DNA from: CAG-390 sp964522215 | Lineage (GTDB): Bacteria; Bacillota; Clostridia; Oscillospirales; CAG-272 | NCBI GenBank assembly: GCA_964522215.1 | Contig: CAZFVR010000048.1 | Coordinates: forward strand, 1 to 9,122 | Direction: 5' to 3' | Length of the DNA: 9,122 bases | In this document: one piece after another, positions 1 to 5,901 of the stretch | How the letters are laid out: each line of letters starts with the position of its first letter | Position numbering within the stretch: the stretch's first letter is position 1 | Notes under the pieces: generated by a model | Database searches by the model: none | What the model saw: only the letters and a program-made list of their open reading frames with translations | What the model was told of the DNA's origin: nothing | Position numbers and translations under genes: made by a program

Positions 1-26
1 AGGTGCCCGAGCATCCTATGCGAGGG
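1..26. repeat. Partial hairpin at left edge
   Basis: A small hairpin pairs CCC (6-8) with GGG (24-26) and GCAT (11-14) with ATGC (18-21) around a CCT loop. The two stem parts are separated by a symmetric GA/GA internal loop, a geometry that can form sheared G-A pairs in RNA. The preceding AGGTG resembles the far side of a GGGAGGTG-type hairpin cut by the window edge, so this is probably the end of a longer repeat. No function is assigned. Confidence 0.5.
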
Positions 27-66
27 CGGAGGGATTGTTCAAACGACGGAGGGATCGTTCAATCGA
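27..66. repeat. 20-bp tandem duplication
   Basis: Two adjacent 20-bp copies, 27-46 and 47-66, start with CGGAGGGAT and end with CGA. They differ at 2 of 20 positions (T/C at 36/56 and A/T at 43/63). The motif CGGAGGGATTGTT is, from memory, a recurring piece of intergenic repeats in Clostridia genomes. Not coding. Confidence 0.7.
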
Positions 67-74
67 CATATGAA

Positions 75-151
75 ATTTTTGCTCCGCAAAAATCTAATTT
101 TACCTCCTCATCCGTCACGCTTCGCGTGACACCTTCTCACACATGAGAAGG
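75..151. repeat. Chain of three short hairpins
   Basis: Three perfect hairpins lie in a row. The first is ATTTTTGC (75-82) with GCAAAAAT (86-93), 8 bp, loop TCC. The second is GTCACGC (114-120) with GCGTGAC (124-130), 7 bp, loop TTC. The third is CCTTCTC (132-138) with GAGAAGG (145-151), 7 bp, loop ACACAT. The last is followed directly by the composite repeat unit at 152. None has a T-run right after the stem, so they do not look like simple terminators. They look like modules of a mosaic intergenic repeat that could fold if transcribed. Confidence 0.65.
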
Positions 152-269
152 CTTGGCGAGAGTTCAAGCTTTAATTAATAGACATGTAGAAAGCAAGATT
201 TTGATGTTTTGATATCTATCGTTGTCTATATGGCTACGCAGTATGTTCGCATTAACTAAAAAGCCTCCC
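152..269 (+). repeat. Composite intergenic repeat, left copy (118 bp)
   Basis: This unit is colinear, with no gaps, with 8995-9112. It starts with CTTGGCNAGAGT (152-163), continues with 14 variable bases (164-177) and ends with a 92-bp block (178-269) that differs from 9021-9112 at 8 positions. Both copies are preceded by a hairpin arm and end in CCTCCC, which opens the next hairpin. A possible stem pairs ATAGACA (178-184) with TGTCTAT (223-229), but the right copy breaks one pair, so conserved folding is not supported. No convincing gene lies in it on either strand. Confidence 0.9.
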
Positions 270-297
270 GCGACACTTGGGAGCCTTGGCAAGAGTC
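265..297 (+). repeat. 33-bp hairpin repeat, left copy
   Basis: Positions 265-297 are identical to 8975-9007. The element holds a CTCCC (265-269) / GGGAG (279-283) stem with a nine-base loop, then CCTTGGCAAGAGTC. In the left copy it follows the 92-bp block; in the right copy it precedes it. The locus is therefore bracketed by a modular alternation of hairpin and block. Positions 298-376, between this repeat and the terminator, hold nothing I recognise beyond a 4-bp hairpin (352-363). Confidence 0.9.
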
Positions 298-376
298 GCA
301 GCTCTCGCCTGCAGCCGTAAACAAAAGCGATATCAATCGTCTTGGGCAACCGTGGTCGTCCACATGATCAAAAAAC

Positions 377-405
377 AAAAAGACAGCGGCGGCCGCTGTC
401 TTTTT
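377..405. terminator. Bidirectional intrinsic terminator
   Basis: AAAAAGACAGCGG (377-389) pairs perfectly with CCGCTGTCTTTTT (393-405) around a CGG loop, a 13-bp stem. T-tracts follow in both directions: seven T at 401-407 on the plus strand, and on the minus strand the complement of the A-rich 370-381. It lies about 80 bp beyond the lipoprotein stop codon and would end that minus-strand transcript. It also insulates the gene from transcription entering from the left repeats. Confidence 0.92.
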
Positions 406-413
406 TTCTAAAC

Positions 414-486
414 GCACGCAGGCGTTCGCCTGCGTGCTCATCACTTGTGCCGGCGCCAACAGCACCTGCGCGGAGCGCAATATCAC
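414..486. repeat. GC-hairpin / ATCACT repeat tract
   Basis: A 10-bp perfect stem, GCACGCAGGC (414-423) with GCCTGCGTGC (428-437), is followed by TCATCACT. Then come GCGCGGAGCGCAA (468-480) and TATCACT (481-487), the latter covering the lipoprotein stop. The 13-mer GCGCGGAGCGCAA recurs exactly at 4121-4133, before ACATCACT. The pattern of GC-rich half or full hairpins separated by ATCACT matches the tract between ptsI and the IIA gene, so both belong to one dispersed family. Confidence 0.7.
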
Positions 487-1835
487 TCGTGCAAGGCATA
501 AGCATCGCTCCCATAGCTTCCCACCGTGATGGTGGCTGCGATTATCCTAAAATCGGTTGCAAGGCGGCGGCGGTAGTCCATTCCAAAATGGATGTACCCC
601 AGCCCGCCGCTGCTTGAAAGCTCATATGTGGGGTCGCAAAAGCTCGCCTCACCGCCGATGGTCAGCTGTACCCACGCGTGCCCCGTGACCTCGCCGCGCA
701 TATCGCAGCAGCAAAACTCGGCATCAAGCCCCGCCTGCGTCATCATTTGCACGCACGCGCGGGCAAAGGTAGAGCATATTCCAAGGTGCCCTGCGGCATA
801 TGCGGAATAGCTTGGAATATACCTTGGCGTGTAATTATCATCATACATACCGTAATCATACTTAAAGACCCCGGTAAGGTTGTGGTACACCACCCGCGCA
901 CGGCTCTCCTCATCAAGGGATGCTCGTGCGCCTGCAAGATAGGCATTTGCCGTCTCGGTAAAGGCGAGGGTCAGCGCATCATGCTCGGCGCGGGATGATG
1001 TGTTGTAGCTCCAGCTAAAGCTGCCTGCCGCCGCATCATAGGCGGTGAGGATGTCAAACTCCACCTCCGCGCCAAACAGCGGGAACTCGCGCTCAAGCAG
1101 CTGCGGCAGGTAGTAGGCGCAAAAGGCAGAGGGACAGGCCACCGTTGTTTTGTAGTCAAGATACGCATCGATAAAATCTATGTATACGCGGCAAAGCTCC
1201 GCGCCGCCCCAAGCCGCGGCGGCCTCTGACAGGCGGTAGGGCGAGTAGACATAAGCTCCGCCCGACACGGCGGGGGCGATGCGCTCGGCAATGTCCGTCG
1301 GCAGCGCCCCGCCCGCCCGGGAGTGATTTTTTGGTATCTCAAGCTCATAAAAGCCGGGCGTTTGGGTGCGCTCACCGTAATAGATCGCCGCGCAGTCAAG
1401 GGTCGCCTTGCTATCCTTGACGGATATTTGACCTATTATCGTTACCACACTGCAGATATACTCGTATTTCGGCAGACCGTCCGCAGCGGCGGTCGATAGT
1501 GTCAGGCGGGAGAGGCTCACGCCGTCAAGCTCCAAGGGCGCGGACAGCTCAAGGTAAAACTCGCCGCCGGCATCGGTGTTGCTTTTGTTTTTGGTAAGAC
1601 CGCCCACCAGCACCACGCCGCGGCCGTCAAAGGCGGAGATATCCCCCGCCTTTTCGGCCTCTGTTTTGGGCGCGGTATCGTTTGCGGTATCCGTCGGGAC
1701 GGCGGGTGTGGAAACCACTGCTTGCGGCGGCAGTGTGGCAGGCATCCCGCCGCCGTGGCGGGCGCACCCCGCAAGCCCCAAAAGACAAATAAAAGCCGTG
1801 ATCAGGGCTTTGGCCCTGCTTTTTTTATGTGACAT
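483..1835 (-). CDS. Transglutaminase-like domain lipoprotein
   Basis: A 450-residue predicted lipoprotein. The start is the ATG at 1835, because GGGAGGT (1848-1842) sits six bases upstream; the frame stays open to 1904 but lacks such a site there. Residues 1-24 form a lipoprotein signal: basic start (KKSRAK), hydrophobic core, lipobox LAGC with Cys24 as lipidation site. A low-complexity Pro/Thr/Ala linker follows. The C-terminal third carries a transglutaminase/protease-like triad: Cys354 in GICSTFA, His386 in TGHAWV and Asp401 in FCDPTYE, in the order and spacing normal for this superfamily (arylamine-acetyltransferase/transglutaminase fold). Residues about 60-330 match nothing I know. It probably acts outside the membrane as a protease, amidase or cross-linking enzyme; the substrate is unknown. 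It lies downstream of ptsG but has its own promoter and terminator, so a link to sugar uptake is not implied. Its last codons fall inside an ATCACT repeat. Confidence 0.88.
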   Translation of the reverse strand: MSHKKSRAKALITAFICLLGLAGCARHGGGMPATLPPQAVVSTPAVPTDTANDTAPKTEAEKAGDISAFDGRGVVLVGGLTKNKSNTDAGGEFYLELSAPLELDGVSLSRLTLSTAAADGLPKYEYICSVVTIIGQISVKDSKATLDCAAIYYGERTQTPGFYELEIPKNHSRAGGALPTDIAERIAPAVSGGAYVYSPYRLSEAAAAWGGAELCRVYIDFIDAYLDYKTTVACPSAFCAYYLPQLLEREFPLFGAEVEFDILTAYDAAAGSFSWSYNTSSRAEHDALTLAFTETANAYLAGARASLDEESRARVVYHNLTGVFKYDYGMYDDNYTPRYIPSYSAYAAGHLGICSTFARACVQMMTQAGLDAEFCCCDMRGEVTGHAWVQLTIGGEASFCDPTYELSSSGGLGYIHFGMDYRRRLATDFRIIAATITVGSYGSDAYALHE

Positions 1836-1841
1836 CGCTTT

Positions 1842-1848
1842 ACCTCCC
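1842..1848 (-). promoter_or_regulatory. Ribosome binding site deciding the lipoprotein start
   Basis: GGGAGGT on the minus strand, with a six-base spacer to the ATG at 1835. This near-ideal Shine-Dalgarno site excludes the longer frame reaching back to 1904 and puts the basic residues of the signal peptide right at the N terminus. Confidence 0.85.
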
Positions 1849-1866
1849 GCCCCGCCGTGCGGTCCT

Positions 1867-1893
1867 CGATCGTAAAACAAAGCTTTGCGATCG
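1867..1893 (-). promoter_or_regulatory. Palindromic element in the lipoprotein leader
   Basis: CGATCG occurs at 1867-1872 and again at 1888-1893, giving a 6-bp stem. The enclosed 15 bases contain the perfect palindrome CAAAGCTTTG (1878-1887). It lies just downstream of the predicted transcription start and upstream of the ribosome site. It could be an operator for a dimeric repressor or a leader hairpin; the sequence alone does not decide. Confidence 0.45.
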
Positions 1894-1906
1894 GCTGATA
1901 TCACAT

Positions 1907-1935
1907 ATTATATCACATAGTTTTCGCCTTGTAAA
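1907..1935 (-). promoter_or_regulatory. Sigma-A-type promoter for the lipoprotein gene
   Basis: On the minus strand the -35 is TTTACA (1935-1930, 5 of 6 to consensus), the spacer is 17 bp (1929-1913) and the -10 is a perfect TATAAT (1912-1907). Transcription should start near 1900, giving a leader of about 65 bases. The -35 lies only about 10 bp past the ptsG stop. A 10-bp direct repeat, TATGTGATAT on the minus strand (1919-1910 and 1907-1898), overlaps the -10 with a 12-bp period. Confidence 0.75.
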
Positions 1936-1944
1936 GTAGAGCCG

Positions 1945-3588
1945 TCAAGTTTCCCTCTCGCGCTCTATCAGCTCGCAAAGCTCGCTTTTTATCACCGAGA
2001 CCTGCGGACCGTACACCACCTGCACACCGTCGCCGCGGCGTATCACCCCCGCCGCGCCGCTTTTTTTAAGCAACCCGTCATCCACATCCTCGCCGCGCAG
2101 AACGCTAACGCGCAGGCGGGTGGCGCAGGCATCCACGCTTTGAATATTCCCGCGCCCGCCAAGCCCGCGCAAAATGATCGAGGCCTGTGACTCCTCACCC
2201 ACGTCCGCCGCCGACATTTGCGGCTCACCGGGCGCGGCGCGGCGGCGTTCAACATCCGCACGCGAATACAGCCGCACCTCGCCGCCGTCCGCCTCTCGCC
2301 CGGGCGTCGGCAGGTCAAATTTTTTTATCATCATACCAAAAAGCAGATAATAAATCGCAAAATAGACCGCGCCCACCGGCAGTATCATAAGCCAGTTGGT
2401 CCTTGCCTGCCCCTGTATCACGCCAAAAAGCAAAAGATCTATCAGCCCGCCCGAAAAGGTCATGCCAACTCCCACGCGTAACAGATGCATCAGCATGTAG
2501 GAAAGCCCGGAGAGGATGCAGTGGATAAGATAGATCGAGGGTGCAACGAATAAAAAAGTAAATTCCAGCGGCTCGGTGATGCCGGTGATGATCGACGTGA
2601 GCGCGGCGGAGAGCAAAAGCCCGCCCGCAGCGCGGCGGCGGTCGGGGCGCGCCTGCCTGTATATGGCCAGCGCAAGCCCCGGCAGACCGAATATCATGAC
2701 GGGGAACTTGCCCGACATAAATCTTGTGGCGCTGACCGAAAAGACCTTGGTGGATGCCGAGGCAAGCTCGGCAAAAAAGATATTCTGCGCACCGCTAACA
2801 AGTGCGCCGTCTATCATTGCCGTGCCGCCGACCCCCGTTTGCCAAAAGGGCAGATAAAACACATGGTGGAGTCCAAAGGGTATCAAAAGCCGCTCAATAA
2901 GACCGTATATCAGCGTGCCCACATACCCCGACCCCAAAACGAGCGAGCCGAGCGCGTGTATTCCCGCCTGAATATACGGCCAAATAAGAAACATCACGCC
3001 GCCGACGAGAGTGTAGACAACGGTTGAGATGATAGGTACAAAGCGCGTGCCGCCAAAAAAGGATATCACCCCGGGCAGGCGGAGCTTGTAGGTCCTGTTG
3101 TGCAGGGCGGCCACGCCAAGACCTACTATAATGCCGCCGAAAACGCCCATCTCAAGCGAGCGGATGCCGCACACATCCCCCACAGCGCCCTCGGGGAGGG
3201 AGCCGTCGGTCAGTCGCCCGCTGAATGCAAGCAAGCTGCCAACGGTCGCGTGCATCACAAAAAAGGCTATGGCGGCGGAAAGCACTGCCGTGGCCTTTTC
3301 GCTCTCCGCCATGCCAAGCGCCACGCCCATGGCAAAAAGTATCGGCAGGTTGTTAAAAATTATCGAGCCGACTGCCGACATCACGCCAAGCACCGCGCCC
3401 GCCGCCGTGCCCTCGCCAAGGATGCCGCCAAGACCCAGTGATGCGATGGTTGCGGGGTTTGTAAGGGAGGCACCGATGCCAAGGAAGAGTCCCGCTATCG
3501 GCAACAGCGCAATGGGGAGCATAAAAGAGCGCCCCACGCGCTGTAAAATGCCAAAGGCGCGCCCCTCCCTTTTTGCGGCCGCGCTCAT
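1945..3588 (-). CDS. ptsG: PTS glucose-type permease, enzyme IICB
   Basis: A 547-residue membrane permease that imports a hexose, most likely glucose, while phosphorylating it. Residues 1 to about 430 form the IIC channel domain with many hydrophobic helices; near the N terminus is MLPIALLPIAGLFLGIG. Family signatures include ERLLIPFGLHHVFY, GKFPVMIFGLPGLALAIY and GITEPLEFTFLFVAP, whose sugar-contacting Glu is residue 339. These match Bacillus subtilis PtsG better than the GlcNAc or maltose members. A Ser/Arg-rich linker leads to IIB (about 465-547) with phosphocysteine Cys488 in VDACATRLRV. Unlike Bacillus PtsG there is no fused IIA; it is encoded next door. The ATG overlaps the IIA stop as ATGA, so translation is probably coupled. 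A weak GGGTGG lies upstream. No hairpin terminator follows, so some read-through into the lipoprotein gene is possible. Glucose specificity is inferred from motif similarity. Confidence 0.92.
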   Translation of the reverse strand: MSAAAKREGRAFGILQRVGRSFMLPIALLPIAGLFLGIGASLTNPATIASLGLGGILGEGTAAGAVLGVMSAVGSIIFNNLPILFAMGVALGMAESEKATAVLSAAIAFFVMHATVGSLLAFSGRLTDGSLPEGAVGDVCGIRSLEMGVFGGIIVGLGVAALHNRTYKLRLPGVISFFGGTRFVPIISTVVYTLVGGVMFLIWPYIQAGIHALGSLVLGSGYVGTLIYGLIERLLIPFGLHHVFYLPFWQTGVGGTAMIDGALVSGAQNIFFAELASASTKVFSVSATRFMSGKFPVMIFGLPGLALAIYRQARPDRRRAAGGLLLSAALTSIITGITEPLEFTFLFVAPSIYLIHCILSGLSYMLMHLLRVGVGMTFSGGLIDLLLFGVIQGQARTNWLMILPVGAVYFAIYYLLFGMMIKKFDLPTPGREADGGEVRLYSRADVERRRAAPGEPQMSAADVGEESQASIILRGLGGRGNIQSVDACATRLRVSVLRGEDVDDGLLKKSGAAGVIRRGDGVQVVYGPQVSVIKSELCELIERERET

Positions 3589-4091
3589 GATGCGCCACCC
3601 GCGGCGGCGATCCTTTTGTTGACCTCATAGGTCATGGCAATGTCATGCCCGCCGCGCACCGCACCCGGGCGCACACGTGGGTGACTGATGCGCTCGCTGT
3701 TTGATATCAGCACCACAACGGACGGGTCAAGCCCTGCCTCCTGCAAAAGGGAAAGCTCCACCCGCGCCAAGGGATCTCCCGCCGCCGTGGTATCCCCCAC
3801 CGCCGCCAGCGGAAAAAAACCGCGCCCGCCGAGCGATATTGTATCAATGCCGATGTGCAGGAGCAGCTCCAGCCCATCCTTGGTCACTATCGTGTAGGCA
3901 TGCAGTGCCTCGGAGATCGACATAAGCGTGCCATCGGCGGGACAAAAGATCGCGCCGTCTGTCGGGCGCACGGCAAAGCCCGCGCCCAGCATGCCGGAGG
4001 CAAAGGCCTCGTCCGGCACATCCGAGAGAGGGATCACCCTCCCGTTTGCGGCGGCAACCAACCGTCCGCCGCTTTGCTTGAATATTGACAT
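3585..4091 (-). CDS. crr: PTS glucose-family enzyme IIA
   Basis: A 168-residue cytoplasmic phosphocarrier of the IIA-Glc family that passes phosphate from HPr to the IIB domain of the next gene. The family motif at residues 79-84 is HIGIDT, where His79 is the phosphorylated histidine. The second conserved histidine, His64 in LHAYTI, lies 15 residues earlier, as with His75/His90 of the E. coli protein. N-terminal NGRVIPLSDVPDEAF and GMLGAGFAV are also typical. The ATG at 4091 is preferred over the longer frame to 4133, since GAGGT lies just upstream and the family core begins close after it. The residue-79 loop sits in a standard-length domain (about 160 residues). The stop overlaps the ptsG start by four bases. 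The gene is separated from ptsI by a 122-bp repeat-filled gap, so it may be expressed less tightly with ptsHI. The symbol crr follows the E. coli name. Confidence 0.92.
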   Translation of the reverse strand: MSIFKQSGGRLVAAANGRVIPLSDVPDEAFASGMLGAGFAVRPTDGAIFCPADGTLMSISEALHAYTIVTKDGLELLLHIGIDTISLGGRGFFPLAAVGDTTAAGDPLARVELSLLQEAGLDPSVVVLISNSERISHPRVRPGAVRGGHDIAMTYEVNKRIAAAGGAS

Positions 4092-4120
4092 GTGTACCTC
4101 TTTTCTTTTTTGCCGCACTC

Positions 4121-4214
4121 GCGCGGAGCGCAAACATCACTTTGCGGCGCAAGCCGAAAAGCATCACCCGGCGCAAGGTGCAAGCATCACTGCGCGGAGC
4201 GCCTCGCTCCGCGC
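4121..4214. repeat. ATCACT / GC-hairpin repeat tract between ptsI and IIA
   Basis: Three CATCAC cores lie at 4135-4140, 4162-4167 and 4185-4190, each next to GC-rich pieces (GCGCGGAGCGCAA at 4121-4133, CGGCGCAAG variants). The tract ends in a perfect 10-bp hairpin, GCGCGGAGCG (4192-4201) with CGCTCCGCGC (4205-4214), loop CCT, which touches the ptsI stop codon. No T-run follows on the minus strand. It is therefore more likely a 3'-end stabiliser or partial attenuator, as with REP-type elements, than a full terminator. Confidence 0.8.
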
Positions 4215-5896
4215 TACTCCATTTCCCTTATAGCCGCTTTTATCTCGGGTATCGACGGCGGCGGGAGGGAGACCTCATCCGCACCGAGGCGCACGAGGTC
4301 GGCGCATATCTCCGGGTCGGTCGCCAGCTCGCCGCAAACGCCTACCCATCTTACGCGGCCCTCGCCGCTCTCCCGCGCACGCCGCACCGCACTGCACACC
4401 CCGCCTATCAGCCGCAGAACCGCCGGTATGCCCTCCCGCACCAGCTCCAAAAGCGCCGCCGATTGCCTGTCCGCCGCCAAGGTGTACTGGCAAAGATCGT
4501 TCGTCCCCACCGAAAAGAAGTCGCAAATTCGGCAAAGCTCGTCCGCCATCAATGCGGCGGCCGGGGTCTCTATCATGATGCCAAGCGGCATTTCGGGATC
4601 AAACTCCGTCTCCTCAAAGCGCAGCTCGTTTTGCACCTCCCGCAAAAGCTCACGCACCCGCCGCACCTCTGCGGGGGTGGTGACCATCGGGAGCATGAGG
4701 GCGACCCTCCCGCCGACCGATGCGCGGCAGATGGCGCGCAGCTGTGTGCGAAACAGAGAAAGATTTGCCGCCTCAAGGCACCAACGGATGCCGCGTACGC
4801 CAAGCGCGGGGTTTTCCCCGATCTCTGCGGTGGCCCCTCCCTCCTGCTTATCCGCGCCGATATCGAGCGTGCGTATTATCACCTGCCCGCGCGGGATGGC
4901 CCGAAGCACCTGCCGATAGGCCGCTGTCTGCTCCTCCTCGCTTGGCGGCTCGGCGCGGCCAAGGTACAAAAACTCGCTCCTGAAAAGTCCTATCCCCTCA
5001 GCGCCCAGCTCTGCCGCTGTCGCCGCCTCGGCGGGCGAGCCGATGTTGGCCATAACGGTGACCCGCCGCCCCGAGCGCGTGACCGCCGGCAGTGCCGCCG
5101 CCGCGCGTTGCGCCGCCTGCCGCTCCCGCTCGCGTGCCATGCGGGATGCCAGCTCCTCAAGCTCCGGCAGGGTGGGCTCTATCAAAAGTCGCCCGCCGCG
5201 GCCGTCTATTATCGCCTCCCTGCCGTCAAGGGCCGAGAGCTCCCCATCGTCTATCCCGCGCAGCCGCACCACAGCCGGGAGGCCAAACTGCCTTGCAAGT
5301 ATTGCCGTATGTGATGTGGGCGAGCCGCCGATGGTAGCCAGCCCCCGCACGCGGGTAGGGTCCAGCGCGGCAGTGTCCCCGGGCGAAAGCTCGCGGGCAA
5401 GTATCAATGCCCCCATCGGGATCTCTGCCGTTACCGCGCCACCGCCGGATGCGTGGCGGGCTATCCTTTGCGCCACGTCCTTGATGTCCGCGCCGCGTGC
5501 GCCGAGATATTCATCCCCCAGCGCCGCCATTTCGGCGGATAGCTCCTCTCCCGCCGCAATTATCGCCGCCGCAGCTGTCTCTCCCGCCGCAATATGCCGC
5601 TCCGCCGCCTCCAAAAGGTCGCCGTCCTCCGTCATCATTCGGTGGATCTCAAATATCTCCGCCGCGTCCCCCGCGCGGGAGCGCACCTCCCCTGCCAGCC
5701 GCTCAAGCTCCTGCGCGGCACTTCGGCAGGCGGAGGCGAGTCCTTCGCGCTCCGCATCCGGGTCGGAATTGCCGTGGGTTTCGTCACGTACGGGGTGGGG
5801 GCTCGTGTGGCAGTCGGGGCAGAAAATCCGCCCTGCGGCCTCGCCTGCCGATGCACCAATGCCCAAATACTCCCGCCGACCAACGGATGCCGTCAT
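4214..5896 (-). CDS. ptsI: PTS enzyme I (phosphoenolpyruvate-protein phosphotransferase)
   Basis: A 560-residue cytoplasmic enzyme that takes phosphate from PEP and hands it to HPr. In order: N-terminal YLGIGASAGEAAGR; HPr-binding helices; phospho-His196 in GGSPTSHTAILARQ; the C-terminal TIM-barrel PEP site with TLDIGADK, ENPALGVRGIRWCLE and FRTQLRAICRAS; GIMIETPAAALMA; FFSVGTNDLCQYTLAADR; catalytic Cys521 in GVCGELATDPE. Length is close to the usual 570-575. Residues 26-30 read CPDCH in a segment that is normally different, at unchanged overall length. NDLCQYT replaces the commoner NDLTQYT. The chosen start is the ATG at 5896, with GGGGGTG six bases upstream. A GTG at 5905 would add three residues and overlap the ptsH stop as GTGA. 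Either start implies coupling to ptsH. Confidence 0.95.
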   Translation of the reverse strand: MTASVGRREYLGIGASAGEAAGRIFCPDCHTSPHPVRDETHGNSDPDAEREGLASACRSAAQELERLAGEVRSRAGDAAEIFEIHRMMTEDGDLLEAAERHIAAGETAAAAIIAAGEELSAEMAALGDEYLGARGADIKDVAQRIARHASGGGAVTAEIPMGALILARELSPGDTAALDPTRVRGLATIGGSPTSHTAILARQFGLPAVVRLRGIDDGELSALDGREAIIDGRGGRLLIEPTLPELEELASRMARERERQAAQRAAAALPAVTRSGRRVTVMANIGSPAEAATAAELGAEGIGLFRSEFLYLGRAEPPSEEEQTAAYRQVLRAIPRGQVIIRTLDIGADKQEGGATAEIGENPALGVRGIRWCLEAANLSLFRTQLRAICRASVGGRVALMLPMVTTPAEVRRVRELLREVQNELRFEETEFDPEMPLGIMIETPAAALMADELCRICDFFSVGTNDLCQYTLAADRQSAALLELVREGIPAVLRLIGGVCSAVRRARESGEGRVRWVGVCGELATDPEICADLVRLGADEVSLPPPSIPEIKAAIREME

Positions 5897-5901
5897 GCCG
5901 C

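Noticed and set aside
27..66. CRISPR-like repeat
   Set aside because: Only two directly adjacent copies with no spacer between them, and no cas genes.
178..269. Similar short peptides readable on the minus strand of both repeat copies (IDNDRYQN-like)
   Set aside because: The similarity follows from DNA identity. Differences change amino acids freely, frames run into unrelated flanks, and no ribosome site precedes them.
4085..5314. Long open frame (409 codons) on the plus strand opposite ptsI
   Set aside because: It lies antisense to a clear enzyme I gene, has no ribosome site, and its protein is rich in Arg/Pro/His as expected from the complement of GC-rich codons.
5807..5821. CXXCH haem-c binding site in enzyme I
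   Set aside because: The protein is cytoplasmic with no export signal, so covalent haem attachment is not expected.
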